Assembly (NCBI GenBank): GCA_030729445.1
Contig: JANQXJ010000072.1
Coordinates: forward strand, 1 to 6,512
Reading direction: 5' to 3'
Origin: Limnohabitans sp.
GTDB taxonomy: Bacteria > Pseudomonadota > Gammaproteobacteria > Burkholderiales > Burkholderiaceae_C
DNA length: 6,512 nucleotides
Positions 1-6,187 of this stretch are shown piece after piece; the first letter of the stretch is position 1; the number at the start of each line of letters is the position of its first letter. The position numbers and the translations under genes were made by a program. The notes beneath the pieces are model-generated. The model had not been told where the DNA came from and searched no databases. It was given only the letters and a program-made list of their open reading frames with translations.

Positions 1-762
1 GTCCGGGCCTTGGCCCTCCCAGTTTTCCATGCCGCTCAAGCTGCGGTCTTTCAAAAACTGCCAAAGGGTGTCCATTTGACAAGGCGGGCGGTAGGGCAAA
101 ACCAGTGCGGTGCTGGGCTGCAGGGGCTTGCGCTGCGGTGCGCTTGCGGTGCGAAGCTGCCCCGGGCTGAGTTGGTAGTGCTGGGCAAATGCGGCGTACA
201 GGCGCCTGGCCGAGCCAAAGCCACTGGCACGCGCCACATGGGCCACCGACAGGGGGCTGTCTTGCAGCCACTGTTTGGCGTGCAGCAGCCTTTGGGTTTG
301 CAGGTATTGCAGGGGCGAGACCTGCCAATGGCGCAAAAACAGACGCCTCAGGTGCCGGTCGCTTACGCCCAGTTGCGCCGCCAATGCCGCCATGCTTGGC
401 GGCTTGAGGCCTTGCTGAATGGCCGTTTGCAGCTGTTGGGCCGCATTTTCGGCGAGCACCGCCTGGGCATCGGTGGTGGACCAAAAGCGACGAGCGGGTG
501 CCAGTTCCGGGCGACAGCGCAGGCAGGGCCTGAAGCCGTGCGCCTCGGCTAGAGCGGCTGTTTCAAAAAAGCGGCAGTTGGCTTGGCGGGGCAGTTTCAC
601 ACGGCAAACGGGGCGGCAATAAATGCCGGTGGAGGTCACACCGGTGAAAAAAAGCCCATCCCACGCTGCATCTTTGTCTGCCATGGCTTGGTAACAGCGC
701 TGCGCATCCAGGCCAGCGTGGCTCTCAGATTGTGGGGGTGGAGGCGTTGGGGGCAGACACAT
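1..762 (-). CDS. alkA: Ada/AlkA-type DNA alkylation repair protein (Ada zinc domain, AraC HTH, start of AlkA glycosylase), 3' end outside the window
   Basis: The visible 254 residues belong to a methylation-responsive repair protein. An Ada zinc domain (about residues 18-87) has GIYCRPVC and FRPCLRC, giving Cys49, Cys53, Cys80 and Cys83 in the spacing of E. coli Ada Cys38, 42, 69 and 72. Cys49 corresponds to the residue that accepts methyl from DNA methylphosphotriesters. An AraC-type helix-turn-helix domain follows (about 105-205), with MAALAAQLGVSDRHLRRLF and VAHVARASGFGSARRLYAAF as its two helix pairs. At about 220 LPYRPPCQMDTLWQFL matches the start of the AlkA N-terminal domain, so the missing part should be a 3-methyladenine glycosylase that excises alkylated bases. 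I chose ATG at 762 because an in-frame TGA lies at 769-771. Starting at the internal ATG at 684 would lose the conserved leader LDAQRCYQAM. No good Shine-Dalgarno is seen. It could be autoregulatory like Ada (inference). The alternative, fusion to an O6-methyltransferase, fits the residues after 220 less well. Confidence 0.9.
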   Translation of the reverse strand, partial: MCLPPTPPPPQSESHAGLDAQRCYQAMADKDAAWDGLFFTGVTSTGIYCRPVCRVKLPRQANCRFFETAALAEAHGFRPCLRCRPELAPARRFWSTTDAQAVLAENAAQQLQTAIQQGLKPPSMAALAAQLGVSDRHLRRLFLRHWQVSPLQYLQTQRLLHAKQWLQDSPLSVAHVARASGFGSARRLYAAFAQHYQLSPGQLRTASAPQRKPLQPSTALVLPYRPPCQMDTLWQFLKDRSLSGMENWEGQGPD

Positions 763-798
763 CGGCAGTCATGTTATCGGCAAAAGGGTGGAGATGAC

Positions 799-813
799 CA
801 GCATTTTGTGCTG
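799..813. repeat. short perfect inverted repeat in the divergent promoter gap
   Basis: CAGCA and TGCTG arms of 5 bases flank a 5-base spacer (TTTTG). The arms do not extend further, since C798 and A814 do not pair. The position, about 40-50 bases upstream of the alkA start, would suit an operator for a dimeric regulator, but a 5-base repeat can easily arise by chance. Confidence 0.25.
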
Positions 814-858
814 ATTTCGGACCTGTGCAGAACCCCCTGTTGTCTACCCCTTGGCGCC

Positions 859-864
859 TACAAT
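859..864 (+). promoter_or_regulatory. possible -10 hexamer for the phosphomannomutase operon
   Basis: TACAAT matches the sigma-70 -10 consensus at five of six positions and lies about 50 bases upstream of the proposed ATG at 914. The -35 side is poor: TTGTCT at 840-845 is only 13 bases away, and the sequence at 17-base spacing is not TTGACA-like. TTGACA at 888-893 looks like a -35 box, but its matching -10 would fall on the start codon. This is a candidate only. Confidence 0.35.
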
Positions 865-913
865 GCTGGATCATTTCACAACCGAGCTTGACAGCTTTCG
901 ATTGGTTCTTTCC

Positions 914-2317
914 ATGCAAGTAACCCCCTCCATTTTTAAAGCTTACGACATCCGCGGCGTGGTGCCTTCAACGCTGAACGCGCAAGTGGCGGAAGGCCTG
1001 GGCAAAGCCTTTGGAACGCATGCCCTGTCTCAAGGACAAAACACTGTGGCCGTGGGGCGTGATGGGCGCTTGAGCGGCCCTGAACTCTCGGCAGCGCTGA
1101 TTCGCGGCTTGGTGGCCGCAGGCATCCAAGTGATCGACATTGGCCTGGCCACCACGCCCATGTTGTACTTCGCGGCCAGCACCGCATGCCAAAGCGGCAT
1201 TCAGGTCACCGGTAGCCACAATCCCAAGGACTACAACGGCTTCAAAATGGTGCTGGGCGGCCGCGCCATTTATGGCGACGAAATCCAGGGCCTGCGCCAG
1301 ATGATCGAAGCCGAGACCTGGCAGTTGCAGGGTGGCGGCAGCGTCACGCAGCTGGACGTGCTGGCCGATTACACCCAGCGCATCGTGGGTGACATCCGAT
1401 TGGCACGCCCCATGAAGATCGTCGTTGACTCTGGCAACGGCATTGCGGGCGCCTCGGCGCCCGGCATCTTCCGCGCCTTGGGCTGCGAGGTGATTGAGCT
1501 GTTTAGCGAAGTGGATGGCAACTTTCCCAACCACCACCCCGACCCCAGCAAGCCCGAAAACCTGCAAGACCTGATGAACGCCCTGAAAACCAGCGGTGCC
1601 GAGTTGGGCTTGGCCTTTGACGGCGACGGTGACCGCCTGGGCATCGTCACGAAAGACGGCAACAACATTTACCCCGACCGCCAGATGCAGCTGTTTGCGC
1701 AAGACGTGCTCAGCCGCGTGCCCGGCGGCACCATTTTGTTTGACGTCAAATGCTCGCAGCGCCTGGCACCGGCCATCGAAGCGGCTGGCGGGCAACCCCT
1801 GATGTACAAGACCGGGCACTCGCTCATCAAGGCCCAAATGCGGGCCATCGAGGCCGAAGGCGGCCAGGCGCCTTTGGGGGGCGAAATGAGCGGTCACATT
1901 TTCTTTAAGGAGCGCTGGTACGGCTTTGACGATGGCACCTACGCAGGCTGCCGTTTGCTGGAGATTGTGAGCAAAGCCCCAGATGCCAATGTGGTGCTCA
2001 ACGCTTTGCCCACCAGCTTCAGCACCCCCGAGCTGAACGTGGCCTGCGCCGAAGGCGAGCCCCACAGCGTGACCAGCGCCTTGCAGGTGCTGGCGGGTGA
2101 TGCCTTCAAGGCACCCGCCAAAGTTTTCACGATCGACGGATTGCGCGTGGACTGGCCCGACGGTTTTGGCCTCATCCGTGCGTCCAACACCACGCCTGTG
2201 TTGGTGTTGCGCTTTGAGGGTCAGACCGAAGCGGCGCTGCAGCGTATTGAGGGCGAAATGCTGGCGCTGCTGCGCTCGGTCAAACCCGATGCACAGATTC
2301 AGGCGGCGGCGCACTGA
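914..2317 (+). CDS. algC: phosphomannomutase/phosphoglucomutase (AlgC/ManB type)
   Basis: This cytosolic enzyme of the alpha-D-phosphohexomutase family interconverts mannose-6-P and mannose-1-P, and usually also glucose-6-P and glucose-1-P, through a phosphoserine intermediate. The 467-residue protein has the expected landmarks in order. SIFKAYDIRGV is near the N-terminus. TGSHNPKDYNGFK carries catalytic Ser101. The Mg-binding loop DGDGDR holds Asp236, Asp238 and Asp240. GGEMSGH (Glu324, Ser326) recognises the sugar. The phosphate-binding loop RASNTTP begins at Arg422. Length and spacing agree with Pseudomonas AlgC. I chose ATG at 914 because homologues begin just before SIFKAYDIRG. The frame stays open upstream to a TTG at 851 and an ATG at 863, but that extension crosses the likely promoter and resembles nothing. 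No strong ribosome binding site is visible. It leads the run with the glycosyltransferase 20 bases downstream and waaA, suggesting a role in LPS sugar supply (inference). manB is an alternative name. Confidence 0.95.
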   Translation: MQVTPSIFKAYDIRGVVPSTLNAQVAEGLGKAFGTHALSQGQNTVAVGRDGRLSGPELSAALIRGLVAAGIQVIDIGLATTPMLYFAASTACQSGIQVTGSHNPKDYNGFKMVLGGRAIYGDEIQGLRQMIEAETWQLQGGGSVTQLDVLADYTQRIVGDIRLARPMKIVVDSGNGIAGASAPGIFRALGCEVIELFSEVDGNFPNHHPDPSKPENLQDLMNALKTSGAELGLAFDGDGDRLGIVTKDGNNIYPDRQMQLFAQDVLSRVPGGTILFDVKCSQRLAPAIEAAGGQPLMYKTGHSLIKAQMRAIEAEGGQAPLGGEMSGHIFFKERWYGFDDGTYAGCRLLEIVSKAPDANVVLNALPTSFSTPELNVACAEGEPHSVTSALQVLAGDAFKAPAKVFTIDGLRVDWPDGFGLIRASNTTPVLVLRFEGQTEAALQRIEGEMLALLRSVKPDAQIQAAAH

Positions 2318-2337
2318 TCAGTCCTTCCAAAAGTTTT

Positions 2338-3420
2338 ATGAATTCTCTTCACCCTTTGCTGAGCCCTGATCCCGAGGTGGTCGTGTTCAATTTGAAGCAG
2401 AGGTACACCGGTGTTTCTGCCACCATCAATGCGCTTGTGCCCTTGCAGGCCCAGCAATGGCGCTTGGGCTTTTGTGGCACGCGCATGTCCAACGGTATCG
2501 ACGGCATGACATTGGGGCAGGCGATTGCGCTGTCGCGTAAGCCACCAAAGGGTCGGGCATTCAGAATCTGGCACGTTCGGCGTGATCCGGAAATGATGGC
2601 GGCGATCTTTGCGCGTGATCTGTTGCGTCTGCCGATCAAACTGGTTTTTACTTCGGCGGCTCAGCATTTGCATGGCCGTTTTCCACGCTGGTTGATTTCC
2701 AAAATGGATGCGGTCATTTCGACCACGCCGCTGGCGGCCTCTTTTGTGCCCAACACCACCGCCGTGGTGCCCCATGGCATTGACCTGTCGCGCTTTGCGC
2801 CGCCCCCTGACAAGCTCAAAGCCTGGGCCGATTCCGGCTTGCCCGGGCAGTACGGCATTGGCGTGTTTGGCCGTGTGCGGCCCGACAAAGGCAGCGATGT
2901 GTTTGTCGACGCCATGATCGAGGCCCTGCCGCACCTGCCTGGCGCCACAGCCGTGATTGCCGGGCTGGCCCAGCCTCAGCACCAGGCTTACCAACAGGCC
3001 CTGATCGACAAAATCGCTCAGGCGGGGCTGTCTGAGCGCATCGTGTTTCTGGGTGAAGTGCCCGCTGGCGAGGTGCATCGGTGGTACCAACGTTGCCTGC
3101 TGTGTGTGGCCTGCCCGCGATACGAGCCTTTTGGCCTGACGCCATTCGAGGCCGCAGCCACCGGCTGTGCCTTGGTGTGTTCACGCACCGGGGCGTTTGA
3201 GCAACTGGTGCTTCCGGGTGTCAACGGCGAGCTGGTCGACACAGGCGACGCCCCCGGTCTGGCCACAGCGGTGCGACAGGTTTTGGCCGATCTGCCCGCT
3301 GCTGTGCAGAGGGGCCAGGCCGCTCAGGCGCGGGTGTCGCAATTATTCTCCTTGTCCAAGGAAGCCGAAGGCATTGGACAGGTCTACCAGCAGTTGTTTG
3401 ACCAGGGTGCCCCGCGTTGA
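2338..3420 (+). CDS. family 4 glycosyltransferase, probable LPS core mannosyltransferase (LpcC-like)
   Basis: This 360-residue GT-B retaining glycosyltransferase most likely acts at the cytoplasmic face of the inner membrane on growing LPS core. The N-terminal acceptor half has TGVSATI (about 25-31), RIWHVRRD (76-83) and FTSAAQ (104-109), followed by PHGID (145-149). The C-terminal donor half has FGRVRPDKG (177-185) and the GT4 E-x7-E motif, EPFGLTPFE, with Glu263 and Glu271. From memory these segments resemble rhizobial LpcC, which moves mannose from GDP-mannose to Kdo on the lipid A precursor. The neighbours fit: a mannose-1-P-forming mutase 20 bases upstream and the Kdo transferase gene overlapping its stop. 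Family 4 is certain from the motifs; mannose as donor and Kdo as acceptor are inference. No signal peptide or membrane helix is seen. There is no clear Shine-Dalgarno before the ATG, so translation may depend on ribosomes leaving the upstream gene. Another core hexosyltransferase is the main alternative. Confidence 0.9.
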   Translation: MNSLHPLLSPDPEVVVFNLKQRYTGVSATINALVPLQAQQWRLGFCGTRMSNGIDGMTLGQAIALSRKPPKGRAFRIWHVRRDPEMMAAIFARDLLRLPIKLVFTSAAQHLHGRFPRWLISKMDAVISTTPLAASFVPNTTAVVPHGIDLSRFAPPPDKLKAWADSGLPGQYGIGVFGRVRPDKGSDVFVDAMIEALPHLPGATAVIAGLAQPQHQAYQQALIDKIAQAGLSERIVFLGEVPAGEVHRWYQRCLLCVACPRYEPFGLTPFEAAATGCALVCSRTGAFEQLVLPGVNGELVDTGDAPGLATAVRQVLADLPAAVQRGQAAQARVSQLFSLSKEAEGIGQVYQQLFDQGAPR

Positions 3421-4751
3421 TGGGGCAGGGCTTGTCCTGGGCAGAACGCCTGACCCTGTGGGCTTACGGCCTGGTGATGCGGGCCTTGCAGCCGCTGCTG
3501 CGCCGAAAACTGCGCCGCCGCGGCCGACAAGAGCCCGGTTATCTGGACCACATGCCGCAGCGCTTTGGCTTTTATGAGGGCGTTGCGCCTGAACCTGGGC
3601 GCATATGGGTGCATGCCGTTTCCTTGGGGGAGACGCGGGCAGCGGCCATTTTGATCGAGGCTTTGCGCCTTGCTCGGCCCGGCATGCGTTTGCTGCTGAC
3701 CCACAGCACCGCCACCGGTTGGGCGCAGGGGCAGGCCTTGCTGCGCCCAGGCGATGCGCAGGCCTGGCTGCCTTGGGACACACCGGAGGCCACGCGGCGT
3801 TTTTTACAGCACCACCGACCTCAATTGGGCATCCTGATGGAGACCGAGGTCTGGCCTGCGCTGGTGCAGGCTTGTGTGCAGGCGCAGGTGCCCTTGGCGC
3901 TGGCCAATGCCCGGCTCAACGACAAGTCGCTGCGCTCGGCCTTGCGCTGGTCTTGGTTGTCCGGCCCGGCGTACCGTCGTTTGACGGCCGTATTGGCGCA
4001 AAGCCCGGATGACGGCGCACGCCTTGCGCAACTTGGCGCGACGGTGCAGGCGGTCTTTGGCAACCTCAAGTTTGACGTGCGACCCCAGCCCGACGCACAG
4101 GCCTTGGCCCAAGTTTGGCGCCAGCAGTGGCAGCACCAAGGCAAGTTCCGTCCGGTGGTCATGTTGGCCAGCAGCCGCGAAGGAGAAGAGGCTTTGTGGC
4201 TGCAAGCCCTGATGGCCAACACCGATCGACTGGTGGCCTTGAAGGCTGCGGGCGTGGTCTGGTTGTTGGTGCCCAGGCATCCACAGCGCTTTGACGACAT
4301 CCATGCTTGGCTGACAGCGCAGGGCCTGGCTGTTGTGCGTCGCTCCAGCTGGGATGTGGGACCGACTTTGCAGGTCCCGTCCGAGCCGTTGACCGTTTTC
4401 TTGGGTGACAGCTTGGGCGAGATGCCGGTGTATTTTCAAAGCGCCGATATGGCCTTGCTGGGGGGCAGTTTCATGCCTTTGGGCGGTCAGAACCTGATCG
4501 AGGCCGCCGCCTTTGGCTGCCCGGTCATCATGGGGCCCCACACCTTCAACTTTGCAGAGGCCGCCCAGAATGCCCAGCAAGCTGGTGCGGCGGTCCGTGT
4601 CAGCGACATGGACAGTGCGCTGGACCAGGTGGTGCTGTGGTTAAACCAGCCCGCTGAGCTGGCCAGCGCCCGCGAAAAAGGGCTGAATTTGGTGGCCCAA
4701 AGCCGTGGTGCTGCCCAGCGCTATGCCCAGGCCTTGGCAGGACTGGTCTGA
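3420..4751 (+). CDS. waaA: 3-deoxy-D-manno-octulosonic acid (Kdo) transferase WaaA/KdtA
   Basis: WaaA transfers Kdo from CMP-Kdo to the lipid A precursor at the inner membrane, the first step of LPS core assembly. The 443-residue protein fits the family. A short hydrophobic and then very basic N-terminus (LTLWAYGLVMRALQPLLRRK) serves as membrane anchor. WVHAVSLGET contains the proposed catalytic base Glu71. METEVWP and LANARLNDKS follow. The CMP-Kdo half has GDSLGE (329-334), GGSFMPLGGQN (348-358) with Glu361, and GPHTFNF (372-378). I chose ATG at 3420, whose A is the last base of the preceding stop (TGATG), indicating translational coupling; TTG at 3417 would add only one residue. AGGGTG in the end of the preceding gene is a weak ribosome binding site. 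Whether it adds one or two Kdo residues cannot be read from the sequence. It converges on tolC, with a 57-base gap. Confidence 0.96.
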   Translation: MGQGLSWAERLTLWAYGLVMRALQPLLRRKLRRRGRQEPGYLDHMPQRFGFYEGVAPEPGRIWVHAVSLGETRAAAILIEALRLARPGMRLLLTHSTATGWAQGQALLRPGDAQAWLPWDTPEATRRFLQHHRPQLGILMETEVWPALVQACVQAQVPLALANARLNDKSLRSALRWSWLSGPAYRRLTAVLAQSPDDGARLAQLGATVQAVFGNLKFDVRPQPDAQALAQVWRQQWQHQGKFRPVVMLASSREGEEALWLQALMANTDRLVALKAAGVVWLLVPRHPQRFDDIHAWLTAQGLAVVRRSSWDVGPTLQVPSEPLTVFLGDSLGEMPVYFQSADMALLGGSFMPLGGQNLIEAAAFGCPVIMGPHTFNFAEAAQNAQQAGAAVRVSDMDSALDQVVLWLNQPAELASAREKGLNLVAQSRGAAQRYAQALAGLV

Positions 4752-4795
4752 AACCACACCAGAGACTCTGTGGCCGATGCGTGGTCCCTGATCAG

Positions 4796-4809
4796 AGCGG
4801 TATGCCGCT
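4796..4809. terminator. possible weak bidirectional terminator hairpin between waaA and tolC
   Basis: AGCGG and CCGCT form a perfect 5-base-pair stem with a TATG loop. On the plus strand it is followed by TATTTCT. It touches the tolC stop codon, so on the minus strand it directly follows that gene, but without a T run. A second imperfect stem (CCAC with GTGG plus AGA with TCT, 4754-4773) lies just after the waaA stop. Both are short and neither has a strong U tract, so termination is plausible only because the two genes converge here. Confidence 0.3.
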
Positions 4810-6122
4810 TATTTCTGCAACAAGGTGCTGATGTTTTGCAAATCGTCGGCTTGGAGGGTCCCGCTGGCTTGCTTCAGGCGCAATTGGCCCAGCAAGACAT
4901 CGTGGCGGGCCTTGGCCAGATCGCGCTTGGTTTGGAAGAGCTGGCTTTGGCTGTTGAGCACATCGATGTTGATGCGCACGCCCACCTGGTAGCCCAGTTT
5001 GTTCGCGTCCAAAGCGCTTTGGCTAGAGGCTTCGGCGGCTTTTAAAGCGCGAACTTGACTGAGGCCAGATTGAAGCCCAAGAAACGCGGCGCGTGTTGTC
5101 TGGGCCACGCTGCGCTGTGCTGCTTCCAAGTCGTTGCGGGCTTTGTCCTCCAAAGCCACGGTTTCGCGAATGCGATTCTGAGTGGATTGGCCGGTGTACA
5201 GCGGGTAGTTGAAGGTCAGGCCAACGGTGGCAACGTTGGTGTCTTGTTGGGATATGGCGCCATTTCGGTAGCGCGTCATGCCGTAGCTGCCCACCAAGTC
5301 CACGGTGGGGCGCTCGGCTGCTTTGGCTTTGGCGATTTCTAAACGGGCCAATTCGAGCGACATTCGAGCCAGAGCCAGCTGGCCATTGTCCTGGGCCGAT
5401 TGGGTCACCCATGAATCGATGCTGCCCTTTTGCAGGTTGTCCATCTGGGCTTCAAGGGCCAAGGCCTTGGGACTCACATCACGCAAGCCAACAGTTTCGT
5501 CAAGGGCGAGTTTTTTGATGCGCAAATCATTTTCAGCGGCGATCTCTTGCGCGGTGACCAAGTCAAAGCGGGCCTGGGCTTCACGCGTATCCGTGATGGT
5601 GGCGGTACCCACTTCAAAGTTTCGTTTGGCAGCAGCGAGCTGTTCGGACACGGCCGACTTTTGGGCTTTGACAAAATTCAGGCTTTCCTGCGATGTCAAA
5701 ACATCAAAGTACGCTTGGCTCAAACGAACAATGAGTTCCTGTTCGGCCAGTTTGAGCTGAACCTGCGCCATGGCCTCTTGTTTGAGACCTTGTTCCAAAG
5801 TGATCTGATTGGCTGGTCTGTAAAGGGGCTGGCTGGCGTTGAGTGTCAAGCTGCGCGTCCCAAATTCCCCGCTGCCAGCAGCATTGGATTGGTTGCTCAA
5901 GGAGGATTCCGAAAAATTACCACCCAAACCCGCCGTGGGGCGCAACAAGGCCCTGGCTTGGTCAGCCTTGGCCTGTGCCGCTTTGTATTGCGACTGGGCC
6001 GACTTGAAGGTGGCATCGTGGCTTTTTGCCGCTTCGTAGAGCGTGGCCAGGCTCTGGGCCTGGGCGGTGCCTGCAAAGGCGGCCATCATGGCCAATGTCA
6101 GGGTCAAGGTGCGCAGTTTCAT
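4809..6122 (-). CDS. tolC: TolC-family outer-membrane efflux/type I secretion channel
   Basis: This protein is predicted to form the trimeric outer-membrane channel-tunnel that joins RND, ABC or MFS pumps, or type I secretion systems, to the outside. The 437-residue product opens with a classical signal peptide: basic Lys2 and Arg4, the hydrophobic stretch LTLTLAMMAAFAG, and a likely cleavage after AQA at residue 22. The mature part is rich in Ala, Gln, Lys and Leu heptad-like helices and falls into two OEP repeats. Each has a strand entry of the form PLY: SQPLYRP at about 97-103 and NYPLYTG at about 305-311, followed by long coiled-coil helices. The E. coli mature protein is 471 residues, so the C-terminal tail is shorter here, as in many relatives. 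The ATG at 6122 gives the complete signal peptide. No pump genes lie in the window, so the partner is unknown. It follows the rhodanese gene with a 62-base gap and may share its transcript. Confidence 0.95.
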   Translation of the reverse strand: MKLRTLTLTLAMMAAFAGTAQAQSLATLYEAAKSHDATFKSAQSQYKAAQAKADQARALLRPTAGLGGNFSESSLSNQSNAAGSGEFGTRSLTLNASQPLYRPANQITLEQGLKQEAMAQVQLKLAEQELIVRLSQAYFDVLTSQESLNFVKAQKSAVSEQLAAAKRNFEVGTATITDTREAQARFDLVTAQEIAAENDLRIKKLALDETVGLRDVSPKALALEAQMDNLQKGSIDSWVTQSAQDNGQLALARMSLELARLEIAKAKAAERPTVDLVGSYGMTRYRNGAISQQDTNVATVGLTFNYPLYTGQSTQNRIRETVALEDKARNDLEAAQRSVAQTTRAAFLGLQSGLSQVRALKAAEASSQSALDANKLGYQVGVRINIDVLNSQSQLFQTKRDLAKARHDVLLGQLRLKQASGTLQADDLQNISTLLQK

Positions 6123-6135
6123 GGCGGGTCTTTTT

Positions 6136-6161
6136 AAAAAATGTCGGGCCCATGTGGGGCC
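6136..6161 (-). terminator. possible intrinsic terminator or attenuator between rhodanese and tolC
   Basis: Read on the minus strand, GGCCC and GGGCC form a 5-base-pair all-GC stem around a 5-base loop (CACAT). CGACA follows, and then six T (A on the plus strand at 6136-6141). The stem is short and the T run starts 5 bases after it, so termination would be partial at best. It lies after the rhodanese stop and within about 40 bases of the tolC start. Immediately beside it, TTTTTAAAAA (6131-6140) is a perfect AT palindrome. Confidence 0.35.
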
Positions 6162-6168
6162 AAAAGCT

Positions 6169-6187
6169 GACTCAAAAAATAGACTCA
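6169..6187. repeat. paired GACTCA direct repeat upstream of tolC
   Basis: GACTCA occurs at 6169-6174 and again at 6182-6187, 13 bases apart from start to start and separated by an A-rich AAAAATA. The second copy overlaps the stop codon of the rhodanese gene, and the first is part of the palindrome TGACTCA. The spacing is not a clean helical turn. It may be a regulator site for tolC or chance. Confidence 0.25.

Larger units (their letters stand above)
763..913. promoter_or_regulatory. divergent intergenic region between alkA and the phosphomannomutase gene
   Basis: This 151-base gap separates two genes that are read away from each other, so both promoters should lie here. It contains one reasonable -10 hexamer for the rightward gene and a short perfect inverted repeat, listed separately. 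No obvious strong promoter is seen for the leftward alkA gene, and I see no clear copy of the E. coli Ada-box type sequence. Short open frames cross the gap, but none shows a recognisable protein or a ribosome binding site. Confidence 0.6.

Noticed and set aside
10..552. A plus-strand open frame of 180 codons in the left part of the window.
   Set aside because: It lies opposite the Ada/AlkA frame, whose cysteine and HTH motifs are unmistakable.
888..893. TTGACA as the -35 box of the phosphomannomutase promoter.
   Set aside because: At 17-base spacing the -10 would overlap the start codon, and no TATAAT-like sequence is there.
851..913. A TTG at 851 or ATG at 863 as an upstream start for the phosphomannomutase.
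   Set aside because: The added residues are not family-like and the region contains the best -10 candidate; homologues begin close to the ATG at 914.
725..919. A 64-codon minus-strand frame starting inside the phosphomannomutase start region and crossing the divergent gap.
   Set aside because: It overlaps the starts of both flanking genes in another frame, has no clear ribosome binding site and resembles no known protein.
968..2314. A long minus-strand open frame (448 codons) opposite the phosphomannomutase gene.
   Set aside because: It is exactly antisense to a protein with all catalytic motifs, shows no recognisable domain, and is explained by codon bias at high GC leaving few stops on the other strand.
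2299..3090. Minus-strand frame of 263 codons opposite the glycosyltransferase, and a similar one at 3804-4580 opposite waaA.
   Set aside because: Both are antisense shadows of proteins with family motifs, and neither translation shows a domain.
5430..6137. A plus-strand open frame of 235 codons opposite tolC.
   Set aside because: It is the mirror of a clear TolC gene including its signal peptide, and its translation has no recognisable motif.
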